Shown: one piece after another, positions 1-7,105 of the stretch
Layout of the letters: each line of letters opens with the position of its first letter
Numbering within the stretch: position 1 is the first letter of the stretch
Assembly (NCBI GenBank): GCA_024636595.1
Contig: JAGXGT010000197.1
Coordinates: 1 to 24,286 of the forward strand
Length of the DNA: 24,286 bases
Direction of reading: 5' to 3'
Source of the DNA: Sphingomonadales bacterium
GTDB lineage: Bacteria; Pseudomonadota; Alphaproteobacteria; Sphingomonadales; Sphingomonadaceae
The notes under the pieces: model-generated
Seen by the model: only the letters and a program-made list of their open reading frames with translations
What the model was told of the DNA's origin: nothing
The model's database searches: none
Made by a program: the position numbers and the translations under genes

Positions 1-2
1 AC

Positions 3-1430
3 AAGGTGCCTTATGGTACCAGCGTGCTGATCAAGGATGGCGCCGTGGTTCACTTGGGCGATCGTCTCGCCGAATGGGATCCGTTCACGATGCCGATGAT
101 CACCGAGAAACCGGGCATCATCAAATATCAGGACGTCATCGAAGGCAAGACGATGACCGAACAGACCGATGAAGCCACCGGTATCGCACAGCGTGTGATC
201 ACCGAATATCGGGCTTCGGGTCGCGGCGCGAACAAGGAAGACCTTCGTCCACGCATGACCTTGCTGGATGAAAACAGCGGTGAAGCCGGTCGGTATCTTT
301 TGGCCAATGGCGCTACGCTGTCGGTCGAAGACGGCCAGAAGGTTGTCGCTGGCGACGTGCTGGCACGTGTTTCGCGCGAAGCTGCGAAAACCCGTGACAT
401 TACGGGTGGTCTGCCACGTGTGGCCGAACTGTTCGAAGCGCGTATTCCGAAGGACAATTCGATCATCGCGAAAATCGATGGCCGGATTGAATTTGTCCGC
501 GACTACAAGGCGAAGCGCAAGATCGCGATTGTTCCGGAAGAGGGCGAACCGGTCGAATATCTGGTGCCGAAGACGAAAGTCATCGACGTTCAGGAAGGCG
601 ATTTCGTCAAGAAGGGCGACAATCTCGTTTCCGGTTCTCCCGATCCGCATGACATTCTCGAAGTTCTCGGGGTTGAGGCACTGGCCGAATATCTCGTTTC
701 GGAAATTCAGGAAGTCTATCGTCTGCAGGGCGTGAAGATCAACGATAAGCATATCGAGACGATCGTTCGTCAGATGCTGCAGAAAGTTGAAATCACCAAT
801 GGCGGCGATACGACCTTGCTTCCTGGAGAGCAGATCGATCTCGAAGAGATGCTGGAATATAACGCGAAGCTGACCAAGAAGCAGGAACCTGCTGCTGGTA
901 AGCCGGTTCTCCTCGGTATCACCAAGGCGAGCTTGCAAACCCGTAGCTTCATCTCTGCCGCTTCTTTCCAAGAAACCACCCGGGTGCTCACCCAGGCGGC
1001 TGTCGAGGGCAAGAAGGATCAGCTGATCGGTCTCAAGGAGAACGTGATCGTTGGTCGCTTGATCCCGGCCGGGACCGGCGCGGGCATGAACCGTGCGCGT
1101 ATCGCGGCAACCAGCCGCGACGCGGCACTGCGGGCGCAGCAGCAGAAAATGCTCGATGCGATGCAGGCTGCAGCGGACCTGAAAGCGGAAGAAGTGGCGA
1201 AAGCCGCTGCTCCTGCCGAAGCCGAGCCAACCGCGGAAGACGTCTTCCGCGATGCGCCGGTCGAGGAAGTGCTGATTGCTGCAGATAGTTCCGAAGAACA
1301 GCATGCTGCCGAATTGGAGCAAACGAGTGACGCTGCAACCGGTGATTCCCACATGGCCAAAACCATGGGTGAAGGCATCAAGGAAAGCGAAACCGAGGCT
1401 GCTCAGCCGGACGAAGACGAAGAAGAATAG
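3..1430 (+). CDS. rpoC: DNA-directed RNA polymerase subunit beta' (3' part of gene)
   Basis: This is the C-terminal third of the RNA polymerase beta' subunit, part of the transcribing core enzyme. The reading frame is open at the left window edge and begins in frame at base 3; the GTG at base 6 is an internal valine, not a start. The N-terminal two thirds, including the NADFDGD metal site, lie outside the window. Visible beta' signatures are WDPFTMPMITE near the beginning, GGLPRVAELFEAR around residue 140, and the stretch LLGITKASLQTRSFISAASF around residue 305, followed by the conserved GLKENVIVGRLIPAGTG. After about residue 370 the conserved part ends and an Ala/Glu-rich tail of roughly 100 residues runs to an acidic end (PDEDEEE). 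The gene is followed at once by a strong intrinsic terminator, as expected for the end of the rpoBC transcript. Identification is secure; only the tail is unusual. Confidence 0.97.
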   Translation, partial: KVPYGTSVLIKDGAVVHLGDRLAEWDPFTMPMITEKPGIIKYQDVIEGKTMTEQTDEATGIAQRVITEYRASGRGANKEDLRPRMTLLDENSGEAGRYLLANGATLSVEDGQKVVAGDVLARVSREAAKTRDITGGLPRVAELFEARIPKDNSIIAKIDGRIEFVRDYKAKRKIAIVPEEGEPVEYLVPKTKVIDVQEGDFVKKGDNLVSGSPDPHDILEVLGVEALAEYLVSEIQEVYRLQGVKINDKHIETIVRQMLQKVEITNGGDTTLLPGEQIDLEEMLEYNAKLTKKQEPAAGKPVLLGITKASLQTRSFISAASFQETTRVLTQAAVEGKKDQLIGLKENVIVGRLIPAGTGAGMNRARIAATSRDAALRAQQQKMLDAMQAAADLKAEEVAKAAAPAEAEPTAEDVFRDAPVEEVLIAADSSEEQHAAELEQTSDAATGDSHMAKTMGEGIKESETEAAQPDEDEEE

Positions 1431-1453
1431 ATTTTCGATCTTTGACCCGATAA

Positions 1454-1490
1454 AAAAGGCCCCGCCGGAGATGATCCGGCGGGGCCTTTT
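1454..1490 (+). terminator. Intrinsic terminator of rpoC
   Basis: A perfect 16-base inverted repeat (left arm 1454-1469, right arm 1475-1490) encloses a 5-base GATGA loop. The GC-rich core GGCCCCGCCGGA is flanked by an A-run on the left and TTTTATTTT on the right, so it can terminate plus-strand transcription leaving rpoC. It starts 23 bases after the rpoC stop. The A-run means that it could also work on the minus strand. Confidence 0.93.
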
Positions 1491-1508
1491 ATTTTGCCCG
1501 AGTGTAAA

Positions 1509-1541
1509 AAAGCCCTCCCGGAGATGATCCGGTAGGCCTTT
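1509..1541. terminator. Second, degenerate terminator copy between rpoC and wrbA
   Basis: An imperfect 14-base inverted repeat (1509-1522 and 1528-1541) has the same GATGA loop and the same GGAGATGATCC centre as the rpoC terminator just upstream. The arms have two mismatches. Read on the minus strand the hairpin is followed by a T-run (complement of the A-run at 1506-1511), so it probably terminates wrbA, whose stop is only 10 bases away. An alternative small hairpin, GTAGGC 1532-1537 with GCCTAC 1542-1547, overlaps it. The shared core suggests duplication of the rpoC terminator. Confidence 0.7.
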
Positions 1542-1551
1542 GCCTACAATA

Positions 1552-2151
1552 TCATGCGATCAATTTCGCCGCTGTCCTTGCAACCTTGTCGCCCAGATAT
1601 TTCGCACCGGCAAGATCAATCTCGTGGGGTGTCCGGCTGCCGTCACCGCCGGCCACAGTGGATGCGCCATAAGGGGAGCCGCCGACAATAGCGTCGTTGC
1701 TCATCTGTCCCTGAAAGCCGTAGTCCAGTCCGACAATCGACATGCCCTGATGCAGCAGATTGGTCAGGATCGAAAACTGGGTAGTTTCCTGGCCGCCATG
1801 CTGGACCGCAGTCGAAGTGAACGAGGCACCGACCTTGCCGACCAGGGCGCCATTCATCCACAGGCCACCGGTACGGTCCCAGAAGGATGCCATCTGGCTC
1901 GACATACGGCCAAAGCGGGTCGGAGAACCGACGATGATCGCGTCATAGTCTGCCAGCTGATCCGGTTCGATCACGGGATGATCATCATTGGATGAAAAAC
2001 CCGCTGCTTCGACGACCTCCTGTGGTGCAGTTTCCGGAACGCGGCCAATGGTCACCTCGCCGCCAGCTTCACGTGCCCCGTCGGCAATAGCCTGTGCCAG
2101 TGCGTCGACATGACCATAGGAAGAGTAATAGAGTACCAATATTTTCGCCAT
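1552..2151 (-). CDS. wrbA: NAD(P)H:quinone oxidoreductase, WrbA family
   Basis: This is a flavodoxin-like FMN protein that reduces quinones by two electrons from NAD(P)H, protecting against semiquinone formation. The protein is 199 residues, the normal WrbA length. It begins with the beta-strand and phosphate loop KILVLYYSSYGHVD (residues 3-16), then has the FMN-contacting SPTRFGRMSSQ segment (76-86) and the typical STAVQHGGQE loop around residue 113. An ATG two codons upstream (at 2157) is possible, but GGAG lies only 1 base before it and 7 bases before the ATG at 2151, so I chose 2151. The gene is 75 bases downstream of the pirin gene on the same strand, with a hairpin between them, so co-transcription may be partial. 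Identification is very strong from motifs. Confidence 0.93.
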   Translation of the reverse strand: MAKILVLYYSSYGHVDALAQAIADGAREAGGEVTIGRVPETAPQEVVEAAGFSSNDDHPVIEPDQLADYDAIIVGSPTRFGRMSSQMASFWDRTGGLWMNGALVGKVGASFTSTAVQHGGQETTQFSILTNLLHQGMSIVGLDYGFQGQMSNDAIVGGSPYGASTVAGGDGSRTPHEIDLAGAKYLGDKVARTAAKLIA

Positions 2152-2188
2152 TTTCATTCTCCAATATATTTCTGAGGGGGTAAAATGA

Positions 2189-2215
2189 AGCAGCGCCAGT
2201 TTGTCCGGCGCTGCT
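2189..2215 (-). terminator. Hairpin between pirin gene and wrbA
   Basis: A 9-base perfect inverted repeat (AGCAGCGCC at 2189-2197, GGCGCTGCT at 2207-2215) has a 9-base loop. On the minus strand it comes 11 bases after the pirin stop and is followed by TTCATTTTA, a weak T-rich tract. It may be a leaky terminator or an attenuator that sets wrbA expression relative to pirin, or an RNA-stabilising stem. Confidence 0.5.
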
Positions 2216-2226
2216 CCTTGCGGGTG

Positions 2227-2943
2227 TTAGTGTTGCGATTCCCATGCTTCGACAAAGACGAACTCGGCATCGTCGACCGCTTCGATCTGCAACGATCCGA
2301 CTTCCCGTATCGCTACGGAATCGCGGGCTCCGACCAGTTCGCCATTGACCCGGACCTGACCGGCAGAACCAACCAGATAGACATGGGCGCCGTCAGCAAT
2401 CTGGTGCTCGATCGCGGTTCCCGCCGTCAACGTCGCGCCATAGAAGCGCGCTTCGGCTCCAATCTTCAGCGCACCGGATTCGATGTCTTCGTCAAAACCA
2501 CTGGCGAGAATTTCCAACTGGTCGGAGCGATCGCCCTTGGGAAAGGCTTTCGCATCCCAACGGGGAGCGCCGCCGGCTGCGCGCGGTTCAATCCAGATCT
2601 GAAACAGACGAGTCTGTTCGTCTTCAAGGTTGTATTCGCTGTGCATCACGCCGGTACCGGCGCTCATCACCTGAACGTCGCCAGCCTCGGTACGGCCTTC
2701 GTTGCCCATATTGTCGCGATGGGTGATTGCCCCTTCACGAACATAGGTGATGATCTCCATATTCTGGTGGCCATGCATAGGAAATCCGGTTTTCGGCTGA
2801 ATTTCATCATCATTCCACACCCGGATCGGACCAAAGCCCATGCGGGACGGATCCCAATAATTGCCAAAGGAAAAATGATGGCGGGCCTGCAGCCACTCGT
2901 GGTCGACATGGGCCAACTCTTTGAATTCGCGTTTCTCAATCAT
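2227..2943 (-). CDS. Pirin family protein (quercetinase-like bicupin)
   Basis: Pirins are two-domain cupins; the E. coli member YhhW has quercetin 2,3-dioxygenase activity and uses a metal bound by three His and one Glu. This 238-residue protein has all four likely ligands in the N-terminal cupin: His57 and His59 in FPMHGHQNMEI, and His101 and Glu103 in GTGVMHSEYN. The C-terminal cupin is present but lacks ligands, as in the family. The open frame extends 50 codons further upstream, but that part is AT-rich promoter sequence. The ATG at 2943 has AGGAG 7 bases upstream and matches the usual pirin start. It is transcribed divergently from a LysR-type regulator and followed by wrbA, which suggests a quinone or flavonoid function. 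The substrate is unknown. Confidence 0.9.
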   Translation of the reverse strand: MIEKREFKELAHVDHEWLQARHHFSFGNYWDPSRMGFGPIRVWNDDEIQPKTGFPMHGHQNMEIITYVREGAITHRDNMGNEGRTEAGDVQVMSAGTGVMHSEYNLEDEQTRLFQIWIEPRAAGGAPRWDAKAFPKGDRSDQLEILASGFDEDIESGALKIGAEARFYGATLTAGTAIEHQIADGAHVYLVGSAGQVRVNGELVGARDSVAIREVGSLQIEAVDDAEFVFVEAWESQH

Positions 2944-3068
2944 CTTCTTGCTCCTGTTCGAGCGGCATCTGTTCCGCTCCGTATGCAATGGAAATAGGAT
3001 GATCGATTTGTTTCTTAAATAGACAATATAGAATTTGATTGTTTCCATATATTGCTTAATATCCGGCA
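2944..3068. promoter_or_regulatory. Divergent promoter region, pirin / LysR regulator, with inverted repeat
   Basis: This 125-base region separates the divergent starts of the pirin gene and the LysR-type gene. It is much more AT-rich than its surroundings between about 2990 and 3062. It contains an inverted repeat AGACAAT (3021-3027) N10 ATTGTTT (3038-3044), matching 6 of 7 positions, the size and T/A-rich character expected of a LysR-type binding site. No strong consensus -35/-10 pair is obvious on either strand. The site call is inferred from position and symmetry. Confidence 0.55.
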
Positions 3069-3959
3069 ATGTCCTTACCCGATTATGAAGCATGGGCGAT
3101 TTTTGCGGCGGTTGCGCGGCTCGGCAGCTTCACAGCAGCAGCTGATGAACTGGCGCTTTCCAAGCCCACCATCTCGAAAGCCATCTCGCGCCTGGAACAG
3201 GCGCTCGGCACCGTTTTGTTCCACCGGACATCGCGCAAAATATCCCTGTCGACAGCGGGCAAGTCGCTTCTGCCGCATGCCCAGCAAATTGCCAGCGACG
3301 GCGAGGCAGCAATGGAAGCGGCGCGCGACACCACGCATCTGCTGAAAGGTCAGGTCCGTGTGGCCGCACCGCTCAGTTATGGCCTCTCCCACTTGGCACC
3401 GGTAATCGCCGACTTCATGTGCGCCTATCCGGAGATCGCCGTTGATCTGCAACTCAACGTCGCACAGGTCGATCTGATCGAGCAGGGCTTTGATTGTGCC
3501 ATTCGCATCGCTGATCTTCCGGACAGCAGCCTCAGAGCCATCCAGCTGCGTAAGGTGCAAGGCTATTTCATCGCCGCTCCGAGCTACATCAAGCGCATGG
3601 GTCAACCCCAATTGCCCGGCGATCTCGTCGATCACGATTGTTTTATCTATTCCAACACACAAAGCCCGGAGTTCTGGCAAATCACTTGCCGCGATAATCA
3701 GATTGCAAGTGTGCGCCCCAAATGCCGATTCCAGAGCAACAATGGTGATGTCATGCTGCCCGCGCTCATCGCTGGCAGGGGTATAGGATATTTGCCCGAT
3801 TTTCTGTGTCAGAAAGCCCTTGATTCTGGCGAACTGATCGATGTCCTGCCGGGATGGCGCATGGGTGATATCACCCTCAATATCGTCATGCCCCCATCGC
3901 GCTTGCGTCCGGCGCGGGTCGATGCGCTGGTCAATTTTCTAAAGGACAATTTGCGCTAG
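3069..3959 (+). CDS. LysR-type transcriptional regulator
   Basis: LysR-type regulators bind DNA through an N-terminal winged helix-turn-helix and sense a ligand with a C-terminal periplasmic-binding-like domain. This 296-residue protein has the typical length. The helix-turn-helix spans about residues 15-45, including GSFTAAADELALSKPTISKA and the following RLEQALGTVLFHRTSR. The effector domain starts near residue 90 (GQVRVAAPLSYG) and runs to the end. The start lacks a clear ribosome-binding site; ATG 3069 was chosen because the domain begins at the usual distance from it. The gene is divergent from the pirin gene across a 125-base region with an inverted repeat, so it most likely controls pirin and wrbA and possibly itself. 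The inducer cannot be told from the sequence; a quinone or flavonoid is a guess from the neighbours. Confidence 0.92.
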   Translation: MSLPDYEAWAIFAAVARLGSFTAAADELALSKPTISKAISRLEQALGTVLFHRTSRKISLSTAGKSLLPHAQQIASDGEAAMEAARDTTHLLKGQVRVAAPLSYGLSHLAPVIADFMCAYPEIAVDLQLNVAQVDLIEQGFDCAIRIADLPDSSLRAIQLRKVQGYFIAAPSYIKRMGQPQLPGDLVDHDCFIYSNTQSPEFWQITCRDNQIASVRPKCRFQSNNGDVMLPALIAGRGIGYLPDFLCQKALDSGELIDVLPGWRMGDITLNIVMPPSRLRPARVDALVNFLKDNLR

Positions 3960-4049
3960 CCGGGTACACGATCGGGCAATTTCGCTGTCCTACAGGAGCC
4001 GAATTATATAACCTTCCTTTTGCAACCCACGAAAGGCTAATCCGCAACC

Positions 4050-4148
4050 ATGGCCATAGACGTCGTCTCCAACGCTAATTCAAACGCCCGGGAGGGCGCA
4101 TTGGTATCGAAAATCGAAGACAAGGATATATTTTCTCTTACACTGTAA
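4050..4148 (+). CDS. Possible 32-residue upstream ORF before the LysE-family gene
   Basis: A short ATG-to-TAA frame of 32 codons lies in the 228-base gap between the LysR-type gene and the LysE-family gene. Its product would begin MAIDVVSNANSN and end DIFSLTL; it shows no motif known to me. AAAGG lies 13 bases upstream of the ATG, which is too far for a good ribosome-binding site. It ends 39 bases before the exporter start, so a leader peptide is conceivable, but chance is at least as likely. Confidence 0.15.
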   Translation: MAIDVVSNANSNAREGALVSKIEDKDIFSLTL

Positions 4149-4161
4149 AGTTTGTAAAGTT
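4144..4161 (+). repeat. Tandem 9-base repeat upstream of LysE-family gene
   Basis: TGTAAAGTT occurs twice in perfect tandem (4144-4152, 4153-4161), ending 26 bases before the LysE-family start codon. It lies where a promoter or operator should be, so it could be a direct-repeat binding site. No regulator gene for it is evident unless the LysR-type gene upstream acts here. The rest of the gap from 3960 shows no terminator or RNA gene that I can support. Confidence 0.4.
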
Positions 4162-4187
4162 CACCAGCTAAGCGGGCCCGAATATTA

Positions 4188-4868
4188 ATGGCGCTAGAGA
4201 CCATCCTGTTATTTCTGATCACCGACATGATGTTATGCCTCACTCCGGGGCCGGCGACTCTGGTCATCGTCAGCCATGCCCTGCCGCATGGCCCGGCGGG
4301 CGGGATGCGCGGTGCGTTCGGACCGATCGTCGGGGTGAACTTTGGCAATTTCATCTGGTATGGGCTGACCGCTTTCGGGCTGATCGCGCTGATACAAGCA
4401 GTTCCCACCGCTTATGTGATACTCCGCTGGATTGGGGTCGCCTATTTGCTCTGGATGTCCTTCCAGATGTTCCAGAGCAGGGCCAGCGCGCTGGCTCGGC
4501 AATCGGCCAGGAGCGCAGGATTCCGAAAGGGATTTGTCAACGGTTTGACGGTGCAGATGTCCAATCCAAAGGCGCTGTTGTTCTACAGCGCAGTCATCCC
4601 TCCATTCATCGATCCGAATGGCCAAGTGCTACTACAATTTGCCATTCTTGCCGGCCTGACCGTTATCACCGAGACCACCGGCCTGAGCTTCTATGCCAGC
4701 CTCGCCGCGCGGGCCCGCAAGCTCGGCCGTGCCGATCAGGCGCAACCGCTGTTCCAGAAGATTGCAGCGACCGTGCTGATCGCCGCAGCGCTGATATTGG
4801 CATGGTGGAATCTCACCGATAGCGCGGTACAGAGCGCGTTCAACCTGACGCAAGGCAAGATAGTCTAA
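4188..4868 (+). CDS. LysE/RhtB family amino-acid exporter
   Basis: Members of this family are inner-membrane exporters of amino acids and related small molecules with about six membrane segments. The 226-residue product is slightly longer than the usual 205-210. It shows the family hallmark LTPGPATLVIVSHAL at residues 18-32 after a short hydrophobic start, then further hydrophobic stretches at about 43-75 and 75-95, and the typical GFVNGLTVQMSNPKALLFY segment around residue 110. The last two membrane segments cover about 145-210. The start at 4188 gives the normal N-terminus, though no clear ribosome-binding site precedes it. The metallopeptidase gene starts 9 bases after the stop and probably shares the transcript. 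The substrate cannot be inferred. Confidence 0.88.
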   Translation: MALETILLFLITDMMLCLTPGPATLVIVSHALPHGPAGGMRGAFGPIVGVNFGNFIWYGLTAFGLIALIQAVPTAYVILRWIGVAYLLWMSFQMFQSRASALARQSARSAGFRKGFVNGLTVQMSNPKALLFYSAVIPPFIDPNGQVLLQFAILAGLTVITETTGLSFYASLAARARKLGRADQAQPLFQKIAATVLIAAALILAWWNLTDSAVQSAFNLTQGKIV

Positions 4869-4877
4869 AGGAATATC

Positions 4878-5894
4878 ATGATCCGAACCTGCATATCCCT
4901 GATCGCTTTGTTCTTTGCCACGCCGCTTTATGCGCAGGAGCCACCATCGAACGGCTTCAATGCGGAAACGATATTGGCGCTAAAAGGCCTGCAATTGCTG
5001 GACCACCGGATGAATGCAATCGGCTACCGGCTGGCCGCTGCCAACACCCCCTATTGCACCGGAAAAACGGCGCAGACCGGTCTGCTGCTGCACGCTATCG
5101 ATCAATATCCCGATCAGGCGGTCGCCCGTTTCGCGCTCGGCTTTGACGGGCCCGTGGCGATCAATGCGGTGGCGCCCAACAGCCCGGGAGCGACAGCGGG
5201 CCTGTTACCAGGGGATGATATTCTGGCGATCGACGGGATCAAGGTCGAAGATATTCCTCTCGACGATCCAGCCGTCGCCAGCGAACGGGCCAATTATCGG
5301 CGCATCGCCGCAGTGAATAAAAGGCTGGAAGATGCGCTATCGCAGAGCGATGCGGCACTCGATATTCTGCGCGGTGGCGCACAAACTCAGGTAGTGGTGA
5401 AATCGCGACCCGCCTGCCCCAGCCGGTTTCAGATAGAGGTCAGCAAGGATCGAGGCGCATCTGCCAACGGCAAAATTGTCTCGGTCACCTCGAAGATGGC
5501 AGAATATTTCCTCACGGACGATGAATTTGCCGCCGTGGTTGCGCACGAACTGGCGCATAATCTATTGAAACACCGCAACCAGCTTGATGCGCAAGGCGTC
5601 AATCGCGGGTTTTTTGGCCAGCTTGGCAAGAGCGCCGGGCGGATCAAGAGCGCGGAGATTGAAGCCGACCGGCTGTCGGTATGGCTGATGGCCAATGCCG
5701 GTTATGACCCGCAAGCCGCCGTCCGCTTCTGGACCCGTTACGGCAAGGAACATGGCAAGGGCATATTCTCCGCCTCGACCCATTATCGCTGGAAGAAGCG
5801 GGTGAAACTGTTCGAAGAGGAAATCGCAAAAATGGCGGCTATCGGGACTGTTGATGGCAAATATGCGCCGCCGCTACTGATCGAGGCAGACTGA
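4878..5894 (+). CDS. Secreted PDZ-domain M48 family metallopeptidase
   Basis: This is probably a periplasmic zinc protease. The 338-residue product starts with a Sec signal peptide (MIRTCISLIALFFATPLYA, cleavage likely before Gln20). A PDZ-like segment follows at about residues 88-175, with AVAPNSPGATAGLLPGDDILAIDGI as its core. The M48 catalytic part is at the C-terminus: HELAH at 223-227 gives the two His ligands and the catalytic Glu, and SAEIEADRLS at 258-267 supplies the third zinc ligand Glu. AAGGA lies 5 bases before ATG 4878. It follows the LysE-family gene by 9 bases. Its TGA stop is one base from the TAA stop of the convergent small lipoprotein gene. Periplasmic M48 enzymes such as BepA act in outer-membrane protein quality control; here that role is inference. 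Confidence 0.87.
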   Translation: MIRTCISLIALFFATPLYAQEPPSNGFNAETILALKGLQLLDHRMNAIGYRLAAANTPYCTGKTAQTGLLLHAIDQYPDQAVARFALGFDGPVAINAVAPNSPGATAGLLPGDDILAIDGIKVEDIPLDDPAVASERANYRRIAAVNKRLEDALSQSDAALDILRGGAQTQVVVKSRPACPSRFQIEVSKDRGASANGKIVSVTSKMAEYFLTDDEFAAVVAHELAHNLLKHRNQLDAQGVNRGFFGQLGKSAGRIKSAEIEADRLSVWLMANAGYDPQAAVRFWTRYGKEHGKGIFSASTHYRWKKRVKLFEEEIAKMAAIGTVDGKYAPPLLIEAD

Positions 5895-5895
5895 C

Positions 5896-6168
5896 TTAAT
5901 CGTACCGTTCGTAAGCCTCTTTACAATTCCGCCGCTCCTGCTTGTTTTGCGCCTCGTCCAGACAAAGGTCGCGCTGCTTTTTCCGGTCCGCGAGCACTTT
6001 TCGGCCGAGATCTTCCTCCTTCTCCGACTGGCTCTGGGTGGTCGCATCGACCGCGGTTTCAACCACCGTCCCCGCCACCCGGAATGGCGCGGTGACAATC
6101 TTGCTGGCGACACAGCCCGACAGGGCCACCGGCATCGAGACCAGAATCAAAATGGGCACGGCTCGCAT
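5896..6168 (-). CDS. Small lipoprotein of unknown function
   Basis: The 90-residue product has a lipoprotein signal peptide ending in the lipobox VALSGC, with Cys19 as the lipidated residue. The mature part is about 70 residues, hydrophilic and highly charged, with many Lys, Glu and Gln and a pair of Cys (DLCLDEAQ and RRNCKEAYERYD) that could form a disulfide. I do not recognise a named family. The start at 6168 has GAGGAG 6 bases upstream; the longer open frame upstream is not supported. The gene lies 61 bases downstream of galU on the same strand and so may end the efflux/msrA/galU transcript. A position +2 residue of Val would not give inner-membrane retention by the Asp rule, so an outer-membrane location is likely. 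Confidence 0.78.
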   Translation of the reverse strand: MRAVPILILVSMPVALSGCVASKIVTAPFRVAGTVVETAVDATTQSQSEKEEDLGRKVLADRKKQRDLCLDEAQNKQERRNCKEAYERYD

Positions 6169-6229
6169 GATATTCTCCTCAGAAACAATTTGCGCGCCAC
6201 CGAATGAAGTACCGCTGAACGCGTGTCGA

Positions 6230-7096
6230 CTATTCGGCCAGCAACTTCTCTGCAATGTCGCGCATTGCAGCACCGATTTCCGGATGCGACAAAGCGAGCG
6301 CCAGATTGGCCTCGACATAACCCTGCTTCGATCCGCAATCATAGCGTTTGCCGTCAAAGGTCATGCCATGGAAGGGTTGCTGCCCAATCATCTGCGCCAT
6401 CGCATCGGTCAGCTGGATCTCGCCACCGGCACCGGCTGCCTGCGTTTCCAAGATCCGCATCACTTCGGGTTGCAAAATATAGCGTCCCGGCAGAATCAGG
6501 TTGGATGGCGCCGTGCCCGCGGGCGGCTTCTCGACCAGACCCTTGACCTCCGTGATCGGACCATCGCGGTAGCCGGGATCGATCACACCATAGGACGGAG
6601 TATCCTCGATCGGGATTTCCAGCGCGCAGACAATATTGCCGCCAAGCTTGTCATAGGCGCTCACCATTTGCTTCATGCAGCCGGGAGAGCCGACCATGAA
6701 TTCGTCGGGCAGAAAGATCGCGAACGGCTCGTCACCGATGATGTCGCGGGCGCACCAGATCGCATGACCGAGACCAAGCGGTTCCTGCTGCCGAACAAAC
6801 ACGCAGTCGCCAGGCCGCAGGCGAGTTCCGTCAAGTACCGAGCGGTCTTTGGATCGGTCAGCCATATTCCGCTCCAACTCGAAGGCCATGTCGAAATGGT
6901 CCTCGATCATCCCCTTGCCGCGACCATTGACGAAGATCATCTGCTCGATTCCGGCCTCCAGCGCCTCGTCCACGGCATATTGCAGCAGCGGACGATCGAC
7001 GATCGGGAACAGTTCCTTGGGCATCACCTTGGTCGCCGGCAGGAACCGGGTTCCCATGCCGGCAACCGGAAAAACAGCTTTTCGGATTGGCTTCAT
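6230..7096 (-). CDS. galU: UTP--glucose-1-phosphate uridylyltransferase
   Basis: The enzyme makes UDP-glucose from UTP and glucose 1-phosphate, the precursor for envelope polysaccharides, LPS sugars and glycolipids. The product is 288 residues, normal for bacterial GalU. The nucleotide-binding signature GMGTRFLPATKVMPKE occupies residues 13-28, followed by PIVDRPLLQYAVDEAL. Other family stretches include AIFLPDEFM, LVEKPPAGTAPSNL and the GRYILQPEV region. The start is 9 bases after the msrA stop, and its only ribosome-binding-like sequence, AAGGAG, lies inside the last codons of msrA at 12 bases' distance, suggesting translational coupling. The linkage to an efflux system suggests envelope modification under the same control. 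Confidence 0.95.
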   Translation of the reverse strand: MKPIRKAVFPVAGMGTRFLPATKVMPKELFPIVDRPLLQYAVDEALEAGIEQMIFVNGRGKGMIEDHFDMAFELERNMADRSKDRSVLDGTRLRPGDCVFVRQQEPLGLGHAIWCARDIIGDEPFAIFLPDEFMVGSPGCMKQMVSAYDKLGGNIVCALEIPIEDTPSYGVIDPGYRDGPITEVKGLVEKPPAGTAPSNLILPGRYILQPEVMRILETQAAGAGGEIQLTDAMAQMIGQQPFHGMTFDGKRYDCGSKQGYVEANLALALSHPEIGAAMRDIAEKLLAE

Positions 7097-7105
7097 GGGT
7101 CGATT

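Noticed and set aside
2185..2997. 270-codon plus-strand open frame
   Set aside because: Antisense to the pirin gene, whose metal ligands and ribosome-binding site are clear.
4037..4408. 123-codon minus-strand frame overlapping the LysE-family gene
   Set aside because: Shadow of a clear exporter gene, with no motif of its own.
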